A DNA stretch of 64,000 bases, from contig JAHBYA010000002.1 of NCBI GenBank assembly GCA_019636195.1, positions 268,311-332,310 on the forward strand, in the 5' to 3' direction. A model generated the notes under the pieces. It searched no databases. It worked only from the letters and a program-made list of their open reading frames with translations, and was not told the DNA's origin. The stretch comes from Planctomycetota bacterium (GTDB lineage: Bacteria; Planctomycetota; UBA8742; UBA2392). Positions within the stretch are counted from its first letter, which is position 1. Each line of letters starts with the position of its first letter. Positions 35,549 to 45,500 of this stretch are shown in pieces. The position numbers and the translations under genes are program-made.

Positions 35549-36996
35549 GGACGCAACGCGGCGATGAACCGATAGCCCCCGGCGCCCGCAGCCGTAAAGA
35601 ACTTGTCGGCCTCGGCGCGCTCGGCTGCCGTGGGCCCCAGCAGCAGGGCGTTTCGCAGGTGCATTGCCATGAACTCAATGCTGGTGCCGACCGATGCCAG
35701 CGCTGTCCGTGCCTGCCTGTGGGCTGCCCGCGCGCCCTTGCGGTCGCCCGCAAGCCGCAAAGCGGTCGTGTGAACAATTGCCGTCAACTCGGTCTCAATG
35801 CCGTGCTCAGTGGCGGACTGCTTTGCCCGTTGCAGCTCCGCGCCCGGGTCCTGCGCCCGGCCCCGCAGAATTCGCGCCAGCACACCGGCGTAGTGGGGCA
35901 GCACAGAGCGCTCCCGAGGCACGCGGCCCTGGGGACTGTCAAAGTATGCCGCACCTTCGCGCAGGACTTCCGCGTCTTCGGCAACCGCAGCCAGGCTTGC
36001 CAGGTGGATCCACTTCGCGGGCTCAAGCCCGGGGGCGTCGCGTGCCAGGCGCAACGGCAACTCTCCCGCAAGAAGCTGTGCCCGCATCAGTCCAGCCAGC
36101 GCGTTGCCGGCGCGACGCGCATCGCAGGCGGGGGTCCACTGCTTCAGGGCCGCGATGCCGTCCGGCAGGCGCCCATTCTCCACGAGAATCGTGCCGTGCG
36201 CACATGCGCACACAGCGTACGAGGGCAGTTTGCGGGCGGCGGAGTCGGCATAGGCCAGGATCGCCTCAAGCGTGCGCTGAGCCTCGTCCGCAAGGCCGGC
36301 ATCCTGCAGCGTCAGGCCTAGGCGCAAGCCCATCTCAAGACCGTCCGGGGTGTTCAAGCCGCCGCCCGCGAGCGCAAGCCCGAAGCGCTTGCGCATGTAC
36401 GACAACGCCTTGTCCATCCGCCGTGTCAGGAAGGCGTGGTGAGCCTGCACCGCCAGCAGCCTTGTGCCCAGCGCCTCGTCGTCCGTCAGGCGCGCCAGCT
36501 GTGTCGCGCTGCCCAGCAGCGCCGCGGCGCGCGGCAGGTCAACGTCCCGGAGTGCGGCCTCGAGCTCGGTCAACACCCGGCCCAGCAATTCGCTTGCGCG
36601 CAGGTTCAGCTTCGCGCGCAGCCGCTCATGCGCGCCCAGCGCGTCATCGAGCTCGCGCATCATCTTCAGGCCGCGGTCCCCGGCCAAACTGCCCAGGCGC
36701 ATCCGTGACACGGCGCCCAGCGCCTCTATGAGCTTCAGCAGGTCGCCGGCGGTCTGAGACTGGTCCTGCGCCACGTCGGCAACGCTCAGTGGTCCTTGGC
36801 CCGTCAACAGCCAGGACGGGTTGACCCCGAACTCGCGGCACAGCGCAATACAGAACGCCGCGGGCACACGCGTGCCGCCCAGGTAGCGGCTCACGTTCAT
36901 CAGGCTCGTGCCGGTGCGGCGCGCCACCTCACTGCGCGAACGGTCGCGGACCAGCTGGTTCAGGCGGTCGCGCAGCGCGCGTTCATCGTCGGGCAT
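35545..36996 (-). CDS. XRE-family regulator with TPR-like sensor (483 aa)
   Basis: An N-terminal helix-turn-helix of the XRE/CI type (about 5-65: SEVARRTGTSLMNVSRYLGG, then FGVNPSWLLTGQGP) is joined to about 400 residues of helical repeats with no membrane segment (ALLGSATQLARLTDDEALGTRLLAVQAHHAF; EAQRTLEAILAYADSA). This layout is shared by cytosolic transcription regulators in which TPRs bind a peptide or partner. The ATG at 36996 (MPDDERALRD) is preferred to 37011. It converges with the Tim44-like gene, the stops overlapping by 4 bases, and is divergent from the cell-surface Ig-like gene, which it could control. Confidence 0.78.
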   Translation of the reverse strand: MPDDERALRDRLNQLVRDRSRSEVARRTGTSLMNVSRYLGGTRVPAAFCIALCREFGVNPSWLLTGQGPLSVADVAQDQSQTAGDLLKLIEALGAVSRMRLGSLAGDRGLKMMRELDDALGAHERLRAKLNLRASELLGRVLTELEAALRDVDLPRAAALLGSATQLARLTDDEALGTRLLAVQAHHAFLTRRMDKALSYMRKRFGLALAGGGLNTPDGLEMGLRLGLTLQDAGLADEAQRTLEAILAYADSAARKLPSYAVCACAHGTILVENGRLPDGIAALKQWTPACDARRAGNALAGLMRAQLLAGELPLRLARDAPGLEPAKWIHLASLAAVAEDAEVLREGAAYFDSPQGRVPRERSVLPHYAGVLARILRGRAQDPGAELQRAKQSATEHGIETELTAIVHTTALRLAGDRKGARAAHRQARTALASVGTSIEFMAMHLRNALLLGPTAAERAEADKFFTAAGAGGYRFIAALRP

Positions 36997-37091
36997 AGGC
37001 CTGCTCCGCAACCGGGGGTAACAAATACGTTAGTCTATCGCCGTGCGGACCTGCAAGCGCGGTTCAAGTTTTCGTGAGATAGGGGCAGCAC

Positions 37092-38768
37092 ATGAAACCG
37101 GAGATCACCATGCTTCGTACTGCCATGCTGCTTGCCGTCGTTTGCCTGACCTCGGGAGTCACGGCCCAGATCACGATGGGGCCGCCCTACGTCGCCTCGT
37201 CCGAGGCTGCAGCCGGCTATGCCGACTTGACCAACCCCACGGTACTCAGCCTTGGCGACGATGACCTGTCGCCCGTCATCCACATCTCGCAGTTCAGCCT
37301 GTACTACTACGGGAGTTTCTACAACGACTTCCGCGTCGGCAGCAACGGTTACATCCTGATGGGCACGCTCGGCACTACAACTTCAAAGGCGCCGCTGCAT
37401 GCAACGGAAGGCCTGGCAATCGCGCCGTTCTGGGCCGACCTTGACCCGGCGGCCGGCGGGCAGGTCGCCTACCAGGTACAGCCGGGCAAACTGGTCGTGG
37501 AATGGAAGAACGTACCGGTGCGCGTGCAGGGCAGCACCTCTGCCCATGCCGTGCGCATGCAGCTTTCCATCAACTCGGTTACGCGCCTGATCCAGTTCAG
37601 CTATGCCGCACCGAACGCGACGGGCGCAACCAGCACCGCGGCGGGCACGGTCGCCATCAGCGATGCACCCGGCGCCGGCCAGCACCAGACCACCTATGGC
37701 GCGGACCCCGGCTTTGTCGGCGCCAATGGTGTGGTCACCGCTTACCCTGCTGGCCGCCTGCTCAACTTCGCGTACAGCAACGGCACGTCAACGATGAACC
37801 CGATCCGCATCACTTCATCGCCGAACCTGCCTGACGGAGACGTCGGCACGGCCTACTCCGCGACGATCACCGCGGGCGGCGGCGCCATGCCCTACTCGTG
37901 GCAGGTGGGGCCCAGCGCCCCGCTGCCGAGCGGTTGGACGCTTGCCTCTGCCGGTGCTTCCAGCGCCACCGTCAGCGCAGCCGCCGGGAGTGTTACGCCC
38001 GGCAACTACACCTTCTGGATCAATGTTTACTCGGCGGTCGGAACCGGCGAGGACGGCCAATACTTTCACGTCCGGATCAACGCCGCACCGATCACGATTA
38101 CCACGACCTCACCCCTTCCCGCCGGGACTGAGGGCTCAAACTACGCACACACCTTTGCGGCCACAGGCGGCCACGGCGCACTGACCTGGAGCGCGACCAA
38201 CTTGCCCGCAGGCTGGAGCATGGACCCAAGCGGCCTGCTTAGCGCCCCCGGTGGTTCGGTCCTGCCCGGGACGTTCAACTTCGATGTCACCGTAGAAGAT
38301 GCCCTGGTTCCGCCAACCACGACCTCGGCGCCCTTCAGTGTTGACATCGTCGCCCTGGGCGCGCCATTGATCATCACCAGCCCCGGGACACTTACATACT
38401 TCGTCAGCGGCCCGACCAGCCAGAGCTTTCACTTCACGGCCGCTGGCGGCTATCCGCCGTACACATGGAGCACAGCCGGCCTGCCGCCCGGCTGGGGCAT
38501 GAGCACGGACGGGGAGCTCTCGGTGGTTGACCCCTCGCAGTTGACGCCAACGGGGCCCTTTAAATTCACAGCTATCGTTGAGGACCAACAGCAGGGCACC
38601 ACATCCGGCCCCTTCAAGATGACCTTCGCCGGCTTGACCGCAAAGGGCGGAAAGACCGCCGGTTCGGCCTCGGGTTGCCAGACCGGCAGCGCCGGCGTGG
38701 CTTGGCTGGTGTGGGCCCTATTGGTCACATTGGTAACGTGGAGAGCAACACGAAAGCGTGTTGTGTAG
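37092..38768 (+). CDS. Secreted Ig-like repeat protein with C-terminal sorting-type tail
   Basis: A signal peptide (about 1-25) is followed by a beta-rich N-terminal domain (about 30-235, GSNGYILMGT, GLAIAPFWADLDP: NIDO-like or fibronectin-like) and three putative-Ig (He_PIG-type) repeats. These start at ITSSPNLPDGDVGTAYSAT, ITTTSPLPAGTEGSNYAHT and ITSPGTLTYFVSG, and share GxGxxPYxWS and LPxGW motifs. The last 34 residues form a tripartite tail: SGCQTG with C529, a TM helix (535-551), then RATRKRVV. That tail resembles MYXO-CTERM-like sorting signals. AGGGG precedes the ATG by 7 bases. An adhesion or matrix role is inferred. Confidence 0.8.
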   Translation: MKPEITMLRTAMLLAVVCLTSGVTAQITMGPPYVASSEAAAGYADLTNPTVLSLGDDDLSPVIHISQFSLYYYGSFYNDFRVGSNGYILMGTLGTTTSKAPLHATEGLAIAPFWADLDPAAGGQVAYQVQPGKLVVEWKNVPVRVQGSTSAHAVRMQLSINSVTRLIQFSYAAPNATGATSTAAGTVAISDAPGAGQHQTTYGADPGFVGANGVVTAYPAGRLLNFAYSNGTSTMNPIRITSSPNLPDGDVGTAYSATITAGGGAMPYSWQVGPSAPLPSGWTLASAGASSATVSAAAGSVTPGNYTFWINVYSAVGTGEDGQYFHVRINAAPITITTTSPLPAGTEGSNYAHTFAATGGHGALTWSATNLPAGWSMDPSGLLSAPGGSVLPGTFNFDVTVEDALVPPTTTSAPFSVDIVALGAPLIITSPGTLTYFVSGPTSQSFHFTAAGGYPPYTWSTAGLPPGWGMSTDGELSVVDPSQLTPTGPFKFTAIVEDQQQGTTSGPFKMTFAGLTAKGGKTAGSASGCQTGSAGVAWLVWALLVTLVTWRATRKRVV

Positions 38769-38978
38769 TAACTGCACACATGTTGGGAATCTCAACGTCT
38801 GGGACAACGACACAAGATGCTTGTTTGAGAGAACTTATGAAGACGTCTGTTTGGCACACGGATTGCATTGTGTAAGACGGAAGACCGGCCCCCAAGCCGT
38901 TTTCTACGCCGAGCTCGCCCGGGAATTGGTCCCGGGCGTGTCTCGTTTTTCGGCGGTTGATTCGGGCGCTGCGGGTGA
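38769..38978 (+). other. Gene-free stretch, possible small RNA
   Basis: The gap after the Ig-like gene is less GC-rich than its surroundings. It holds a small hairpin (ACAC / GTGT around 38858-38874) and ends in the terminator at 38916. A short open frame here (38758-39015) has no ribosome site or family features. A transcript of about 100 nt could arise here, but no convincing promoter is visible. Confidence 0.3.
38916..38949 (+). terminator. Rho-independent terminator
   Basis: A stem CGCCCGGG / CCCGGGCG with a 7-base loop (38916-38938) is followed by TGTCTCGTTTTT. It is read on the plus strand after the Ig-like gene or a small RNA and stands 30 bases before the convergent halogenase-like stop. 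Confidence 0.75.
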
Positions 38979-40208
38979 TTACCCCAGCAATGCTTCGACT
39001 TCTTTGTCGGCGTAGGCGCCGCCCTTGCTGGTGAGGTAGCTGATCAACTGGTTCTTCTGGTTGTAGATGTCGCCTGCGAGCAGGCTGGTGATGCTCTTTT
39101 GCAGCAGCGGGCGCCGGCGGCTTGTCACCATCTGCTTCAAAAAGTCGCGGTTGTAGAAGGCGTCAATGAACGCCCAGAACACCTTGGTGCCATGGCGGAT
39201 CTGCGCCTCGTACTCGGCAAACGCTGCCGCGCTGAAGTCGTTGATCGCAAATGCAGCCTTGATCGCACCAGCCGCCAGCTCCGCCGCCTTGGTGCTGAGA
39301 AAAACCCCCGAGCTGAAAATCGGGTCAATGAACGCACCCGCATCCCCCACCTTGATCCAGCGGTCGCCCGCGTGGTGGTCACTCGTGAAGCTGAAATCGC
39401 TTTCCGTGCGGATCGCCCCGCACAGTTCGGCTTGCTTCATGCGCGGCGCCATGGCGCGGCTGTCGGCGATGCTCTTGTTGAAGAACTCGGCGGGGCCGAG
39501 CCCTGAGTCCTTGAAGTAGCCCACATCCGCCACCACGCCGACGCTGGTCGTGCCGTCCGCGAACGGGATCAGCCAGAACCAGCCCATCCGCGTCTCACCG
39601 AACCGCACAATGATTATGTTCGCCGGGTCCTGCTCGCAGCGCACGACGTTGCGGAAGTGCCCGAACGCGGTGACCTTGCGGTGGCTGGGATGAATGCGGC
39701 GCTGTCCCTGCCGGCCTGAAAGAAACGTCCAGCGACCCGAGACGTCGCACAGCAGCTTTGACTGAATCTCGCCCTGCGGCGTCTCCACAATGGCGGCGTC
39801 GGCTGTGAAGCGCGCGCCGGTGGCTTCAAGCGGCTGCAGGACTTCAACGCCCAGTTCGCGGGCGTGGTCGAGCAGCAGCTGGTCAAAGGGCGCGCGCTGC
39901 ACCTGGAAGGCGTAGGGGTGGTCCGTGTCCAGCCCGTTGCGAAACCAGAAGCACTCTTCTTCAAGGGACTCATCCACCACGAAGCGGGCGCCGTTCTTCA
40001 CGATGTAGCCGGCGTCGTGAATCTTTTGCAGCACACCGGTTTCACGCCAGATGTCGATGCTGAAGGGGAGGAGGCTTTCGCCGATTCGGAAGCGCGGGAA
40101 GGTGTCGCGCTCAATGATGCAGACACTGCGGCCCTGCTTTGCAAGCAGCGCGGCCAGGGTACTGCCGCCGGGGCCGCCGCCGATAATCGTTACATCACAT
40201 TGTCGCAT
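38979..40208 (-). CDS. Flavin-dependent halogenase-like oxidoreductase
   Basis: A 409-aa FAD-dependent enzyme. The Rossmann motif GGGPGGS (10-16) is followed by FPRFRIGESLLP (37-48). Lys71 (in GYIVKNGARF) sits where the catalytic lysine of flavin halogenases such as CmlS is found, as I recall it. The WxWxIP motif characteristic of this group is present as WFWLIP, and GDAGAFIDPIFSSGVFLS is the second FAD motif. Some family members are non-halogenating oxidases or reductases, so chlorination or bromination is an inference. The start at 40208 (MRQCDVTIIGGG) fits the fold. It is divergent from lgt with no biosynthetic cluster around it. Confidence 0.78.
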   Translation of the reverse strand: MRQCDVTIIGGGPGGSTLAALLAKQGRSVCIIERDTFPRFRIGESLLPFSIDIWRETGVLQKIHDAGYIVKNGARFVVDESLEEECFWFRNGLDTDHPYAFQVQRAPFDQLLLDHARELGVEVLQPLEATGARFTADAAIVETPQGEIQSKLLCDVSGRWTFLSGRQGQRRIHPSHRKVTAFGHFRNVVRCEQDPANIIIVRFGETRMGWFWLIPFADGTTSVGVVADVGYFKDSGLGPAEFFNKSIADSRAMAPRMKQAELCGAIRTESDFSFTSDHHAGDRWIKVGDAGAFIDPIFSSGVFLSTKAAELAAGAIKAAFAINDFSAAAFAEYEAQIRHGTKVFWAFIDAFYNRDFLKQMVTSRRRPLLQKSITSLLAGDIYNQKNQLISYLTSKGGAYADKEVEALLG

Positions 40209-40354
40209 GTGCGGATTGTGCGGCGCGCGACCAGCCAATGCAAGCGGCGTGATTATCGGATATGCGAGGTCGCGCTTGGCGGAAATCCCCCCTCGCCATT
40301 GCACGCGCAATTGGTAATTGGTTACAGGTAGTCCGCTTTCCGCTGAGGGTCGCC

Positions 40355-41554
40355 GTGCTTTCTGTTCTGCAACACCCCAACATCAACCCCGTCATCTTCC
40401 AGATCGGCGACACACCGCTGGCTTTGCGCTGGTACGGACTGATGTATGTGCTGGCGTTCACGATCGGTTACTTCTTTCTCAAGTGGCTGCAATCGACCGG
40501 CTACCTGCGCTGCAAACCGCAGGACATCACCAACATCATCGTGTACGGCGTGCTGGGCACGTTTCTGGGCGGGCGAATCGGCTACCTTCTTTTCTACCAG
40601 TTCGACAAGGTTGTGCTGAACGTTGACAACATTGCGCTGGGCGAGCGCCTGAAGATGGTGTTTGCCGTCTGGGAAGGCGGCATGAGCTTCCATGGCGGCG
40701 TTTTCGGCGTGGGTTTGGCTGTGCTGTTGTACGCGTGGCGGCACAAGGCTTCGCTGTGGAACATCCTGGACGCCTCGGTGCACATCGTGCCGATGGGCGT
40801 GGCGTTTGTGCGCGTGGGCAACTTCATCAACGGCGAACTGTACGGCCGCGCAATCACTGACGATGCAGGCAAAGTGATCTACGAAACCGACAAGCTGCCG
40901 TGGTACGCCATGAAGTTTCCCACCGACTACCACGACCGCGACGCTCAAAGCCACCTGTATCGCGCCTTGCAGGACGACTGGGTCGCCAGCAACCCCGGCA
41001 AGAGCTACGCCGATATCCCGCCCGACGCGCTGCACCCGTTGCCGGTCAAGGCCGAAGTCTGGGCCCAGGTTGAGCAGTTCTTTCCCGGCCGCTATCCCAG
41101 CCAGATTGTCCAGTTTGCCTTTGAGGGCGTGCTGGTGCTGCTGCTGGTGTGGCTTCTGCGACGCAAGCTGAAGCACCCGGGCCAGCTTGCGGGCGCGTTC
41201 CTGATTTTGTATGCGATCTTCCGCATCCCTGCCGAGATGATTCGCCAGCCGGACAAGCACATAGATGCGACGTACGAGCAAGCCAGCAAGACCGCAGAGT
41301 TTCTTGCGTCGATCGGCTTGACGATGGGGCAATTGCTGTCGCTCGTGATCATCGCGGCGGGCGTGGCGATGATGTTCGTGTTCAAGGCCAAGGCACTGGC
41401 GTCAGCACCGTACACGGATGAGCAGCGCCGCAAGGGCTTCTGGAAGGACCTGCCGAAGCTGCTGCGCAAGCCGGCCAAGGAAGACAAGGCTGAAAGCAAG
41501 GACTCGGCGGCAGACGCAAAGTCTGAGCCTGACGAGCAGCACAAGAGTAATTAG
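40355..41554 (+). CDS. lgt: Prolipoprotein diacylglyceryl transferase
   Basis: Lgt transfers diacylglycerol to the lipobox Cys of prelipoproteins, the first maturation step for the many lipoproteins in this window. The 399-aa product has ALRWYGLMYVLAF, GGRIGYLLFY, the signature GGMSFHGGVFGV, VRVGNFINGELYGR, YPSQIVQFAFEG and IFRIPAEMIRQPD, with about seven TM helices. It is longer than the usual 260-300 residues. There is a loop of about 60 residues before the RYPSQ motif and a charged C-terminal tail (EDKAESKDSAADAKSEPDE). The GTG at 40355, with GAGGG 5 bases upstream, is the best start. Its TAG overlaps the convergent gene's stop. Confidence 0.95.
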   Translation: MLSVLQHPNINPVIFQIGDTPLALRWYGLMYVLAFTIGYFFLKWLQSTGYLRCKPQDITNIIVYGVLGTFLGGRIGYLLFYQFDKVVLNVDNIALGERLKMVFAVWEGGMSFHGGVFGVGLAVLLYAWRHKASLWNILDASVHIVPMGVAFVRVGNFINGELYGRAITDDAGKVIYETDKLPWYAMKFPTDYHDRDAQSHLYRALQDDWVASNPGKSYADIPPDALHPLPVKAEVWAQVEQFFPGRYPSQIVQFAFEGVLVLLLVWLLRRKLKHPGQLAGAFLILYAIFRIPAEMIRQPDKHIDATYEQASKTAEFLASIGLTMGQLLSLVIIAAGVAMMFVFKAKALASAPYTDEQRRKGFWKDLPKLLRKPAKEDKAESKDSAADAKSEPDEQHKSN

Positions 41555-42156
41555 TTGCTTGGTTCTTTCTCGAGGCCGAGCTGTTTGCGCAGGTCGGCGA
41601 GGTCGCGCTTGAGTTGCGCGATTTCTTCGTCGCGGGCGTCACCCTTTTTCTCGAGTTCGCCGATACGCTTTTCCTGCTCGTCAATGCGCTCACCCTGGGC
41701 CTTGAGCTGCTTGCGGATTTCTTCGCGCTCTTTGCGGGCCTGTGCCAGCTCGGCTTCCACGCCATCGAGGCGTTTGCGCTCGACATCCAAATCCTGCTCC
41801 ATCTTCTTCTGCTGGGCCTTGGCTTCGGCGATGTCTTTGGCGTTGCCTTCAACGTCTTTCTCGAGCTTCTCAATCATCTTTTTGTGAAGATCGAGCTTGC
41901 CCTCGGCGTCGCCGACGCGCTTCTTGACCGACACGACTTCGTCTTCCAGCACTTCAATGCGCGCTGACTGCTTGGCGTCGCTGTCTTTCAACTTGACGAC
42001 GTCGGTACGAATCTCGTTGACTTCCTGCTTGGTTGCGCGCTCGCTGGGCGGCGCTACCTCGCTCTGGATGCGCTCGTACAGCAGATAGCCCGTGCCGCCC
42101 GCCAGCGTCAATACAATCAGCACCAGCCCGCCCGTGAGTACCTTTATGTTGTTCAT
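41551..42156 (-). CDS. Single-TM coiled-coil protein (201 aa)
   Basis: One N-terminal TM helix (about 8-26, TGGLVLIVLTLAGGTGYLLY) is followed by an almost uninterrupted heptad-repeat coiled coil (about 45-195; KKMIEKLEKDVEGNAKDIAEAK, DEQEKRIGELEKKGDARDEE). No enzyme motif is visible. It is the last gene of the nusB-ftsY-sigma-fusion run on the minus strand and starts 33 bases after the small zinc-site protein. Because the large fusion protein upstream also carries a long coiled coil and one TM helix, the two may interact, which is an inference. The ATG at 42156 is preferred over 42174. Confidence 0.75.
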   Translation of the reverse strand: MNNIKVLTGGLVLIVLTLAGGTGYLLYERIQSEVAPPSERATKQEVNEIRTDVVKLKDSDAKQSARIEVLEDEVVSVKKRVGDAEGKLDLHKKMIEKLEKDVEGNAKDIAEAKAQQKKMEQDLDVERKRLDGVEAELAQARKEREEIRKQLKAQGERIDEQEKRIGELEKKGDARDEEIAQLKRDLADLRKQLGLEKEPSN

Positions 42157-42188
42157 CGCCTGTCTCCCTGCCACGACTCTTCCGGCGG

Positions 42189-42536
42189 CTACGGTTTTTT
42201 CGGCTGCTTCTGACTGTCTCTCATCTTTCGGCGTTCTTTCATGCTGATTTCCTGCTGGCGCAGCCGGTCCAGAATTTCGCGCATGTCAATCTCACGAATT
42301 TCGACCTGCCCGCCGCAGTTTCCGCAGGCAATCTGGCCCAAATCAAGCTGCGCACGCTCGATTTCCTGGCCTTCCTGCTCTTCGATGTAAAGGTTGCCGC
42401 TGGGCATCAGCATACACGGGAACGTGAAGGGCCGCGTGATCTTGAACTTGCCGCGGTCACAGTCGCCCACAATGGTCGTGAGATACTCGTCGGGCAGCCA
42501 GACCTTGCTTCGTTTGCAACACAGGATGCTGTCCAT
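42189..42536 (-). CDS. Small Cys-pair (zinc-ribbon-like) protein (115 aa)
   Basis: No family is recognised. An N-terminal Cys pair (DSILCCKR) and a central C-G-N-C pair (IACGNCGGQVEIREID) could form one zinc site. Beta-rich central segments (RGKFKITRPFTFPCMLMPSGNLYIEE) are followed by a basic C-terminal helix (RRKMRDSQKQPKKP). It starts 6 bases after the stop of the 1290-aa sigma-fusion gene; an overlapping GTG at 42545 is possible. It is in an operon with that gene and with the coiled-coil gene downstream. Confidence 0.65.
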   Translation of the reverse strand: MDSILCCKRSKVWLPDEYLTTIVGDCDRGKFKITRPFTFPCMLMPSGNLYIEEQEGQEIERAQLDLGQIACGNCGGQVEIREIDMREILDRLRQQEISMKERRKMRDSQKQPKKP

Positions 42537-42541
42537 GGGCC

Positions 42542-45500
42542 TCACTTGCCCGCCGGCGGCTCAAGCCCGTCCAGCGACTCGTATGCTTCCTTGCCCAGCG
42601 CGCTGTTCAGCCACGCGCGCCAACTGTCCGCCAGCACGTCAAACGCGTCCTGCGCGGCGCCCGAATTGACCAACACATAATAGCATACTGAACCGCGCAC
42701 GTCAGAACGCTCAAGCGCCGAGTCATAGTACAGGCCCCACAGCGCGCCCATGACTTCGGCTTTGCGCTTGCCGAGTTCATGCTTGCGCCACACCTCGGCG
42801 TCATAATCGCCGCAGTAGCGCGCAAGCAGCTCGACTGCTTCGGTCCGGGCGTTCTCGGCGGCTTCCCGGAAGCGGTCCAGCGCAAGTTGCTGCCGCGCGG
42901 CAAACGCCTGGTCTTCCACCAGCGCGCGCGCGCGCAGGTACTCATGGGCGCGCACGCGCGACTGCAACTGCGCGTACTCGTCGATCAGCTTTTCGTAGTT
43001 GCGCACCGCGTCGGCACCTTCAAGGCGATCCTTGTCGGCGGCCAGCGTCGCGCGGTCCTTTTCGCGCATTCCAATCTCGTCGCTTACGGCCTGGTAGCGG
43101 TCGCGCGTGCGGCGCAGCCCGGCAACGTCGTCGGCGGCCTGCTCGCCCGCCTGTACGGTTTTCAACTCGCGTTCAAACTCGTCGCGCCGGGGCGCGGCAT
43201 CCGCCTCCAGCCTGGCGATCGCATCCTGAAGCTCTTTCAGGTAATCCTGCGCCATGCGCAGCATGCCCTCTCGGCCGGACCTGCTCTGCTCCAGCAACGC
43301 GCGCTGCAGCTTGGCGTCTTCCTGCGCCTTCAGCGTCGCCTGCGCGTCGTTCAGCGCCTTGTCGGCGGCGGCCTTTGCTTCTTTAGCTTCGTCGTGGCCG
43401 GACTTGGCGGTTGCCGCCGCGGTCTTGTTGTCGTCGCGGCGCTTCATCCAGGATGCGGCGTTGTCCTCGGCCTCCTGCAGGGCCCTTTCGGCGGCTTGCA
43501 GTTGCTTCTGCGCGCGATCGGCCTGCCCGCGGGCGGCTTCAAGCTCAACCTGCGCCGCTTTGTGTACAGCCTGCGCGTCCTCCAGCCTGCGTTGCGCCTG
43601 CTCCCGGCCCGGGTCGCCCTGCGGAAGCGCGTCAAGCTCGGCTTGTGCCTTGTCCACTTCGGCCTTGGCGCTGTTGACGGCTGTCTGCGCCGCGTTGCGC
43701 GCCGTTACCGCGTCCAGCAGCGCGTCGGACTCCTTCTGCTGCTGCTCACGCAGGCCGGGCAGCGGCTTCTGTGCGGCCTTCAGCGCGTCTTCGGCTTCGG
43801 CCAGCGTGGCCGCCGCGCCCGCATCGGCGTCGGACGCGGCCTTGAGCTTAGTCGCGGCGTCGGCCTGGCCGACCCTGGCTGCCGCAAGCGCGTCTTCGGC
43901 TGCCTTGAGCTTTTCGGGCGTGTAAATGTTCTCGGCCAGCGCCTGATTAACTTTGTCCAGGTCCTGCTGCACATCCGCAACATCGCGCTCGGCGCCCGGA
44001 ACCTCGCGGCGCTTGGCGTCAATCATCGCGTCCAGCTCGTTCAGCTTGACTTTGACCAGCTCCAGCCGCCCCGCCGCCTGCTGGCCGGCACGCACCAGCG
44101 CGTTCAGGCGCGTGATTTCTTCGGACAGTTCCTTGCGCTTGCTGCCGTCAGCGTCGTGAAACTCGTGGGCGCGCAGCTTCTCAATCGCTTCGTCCTGGCG
44201 CTTGATCGCGTCAACGATCTCGCCCAGCCGCACCCGCAGCGCCGCTGCTTCGCCCAGTTGCTTGTCACGCGTGGCAAGCTCATCGTTGCCGCGGGCAATC
44301 GCCGAGTGCAGGGTCTTGGCGGCATCACCCAGCGTGGCGTAGATGCCGGTGCCGCTCTGGCGCCGCCAGTGGCCGACTACTCCCATGATTTCGTCTTCGA
44401 CGCCCAGCAGTTCGGCATCGCTGAGCGCGGCTGCGCCCTCGCCGCGGGGGCGGGGCTCGCCACGCTCGACCCGCTGGCGGGCGCCTTCGTAACTCTCTTT
44501 CAGCAGCCTCTCAAACTCAATGATCTCGGCGCGCGCGTCGCGGCGCACTTCATCGCCGCGCAGGCGCTCAAGGCGGTCTGCGATTGCGCGCAGCCCGCGA
44601 TCAACACCCAGCACGCTCTGATCAGACGCCAGCGGGAAAGCCTCGACGTTCAGCCAGTGCAGCGATTCACGAAACCGCATGCCCGCGCCGATGCGCAGGT
44701 CCAGAAAGCGCTCGGACTCGCGCCCGATCAGCGGCGGGCCGTCGCTGATCAGCGCCCACTGCCCGCGATTGACGTTGAACGACCGGCCGTCGATGTCCAG
44801 CACCACCGCGCCCTGGAACACCCGCAGCACGCCCCCCGGCTTGCCTGTTGCGGGCAACAGCACGCCGGCCAGCATCTCGCCGCCCCGCCGCACCGTGACC
44901 GAGCAACCGGTGCCGGCCGCCAACGCCCCCACCAGCTGCCCGGGTGTCGCGACTTCGTTGTTGATGCCCACCACCACGTCGCCGCGTTTGAAGCCGCCCT
45001 CAAGCTCGGCTGTGTAGCCTGCCAGCTTCGTGAACGGCTGCTCGCAGCGCAGTCCGTCGCCATCGGCCTTGAATGCCGCCAGCAGCGCATTTTCGCGCTC
45101 GTGCGCCAGGTTCAAGGGCAGCACGGCTTCTACGGCCGTGCCCGCCGCGAAATCAAACTCGGCGCCCGACGAACTCCCGAACTCGTAACCTTCGCCGGAA
45201 ATCGCGAAGGCGTGGCCGCCCGAGGCAAATCGCCCGAAAAACTCGCCCTCGTGCATGCGCAGCACTTGCCGCGCCGCCGACCGGGGGCGCATAAGTTCAA
45301 GCTTGCTGCCCGGCGCCATCACGATGCGGTTGCTGCCGTCCAGCACCAGCATTGCCTGCGCGCCTTGCGGCGTTTGAAGCGTGTCGCCGACGCGCATGCG
45401 GCCCTCGTGCGGCAACTCCATGCTGCCGACCAGCACGCGCACGGTTACTTCAGGCGGCGCAACGTACGCGCCCACGCGATGAAACATCAGCAGCATCGCC

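Noticed and set aside
38758..39015. 85-codon plus-strand frame after the Ig-like gene
   Set aside because: No ribosome site or recognisable domain, and it runs through a terminator into the opposite gene.
42189..42545. Zinc-ribbon protein as a RNA polymerase-binding DksA/TraR-type factor
   Set aside because: Only Cys pairs are shared; there is no DksA coiled coil or C-C-C-C spacing.
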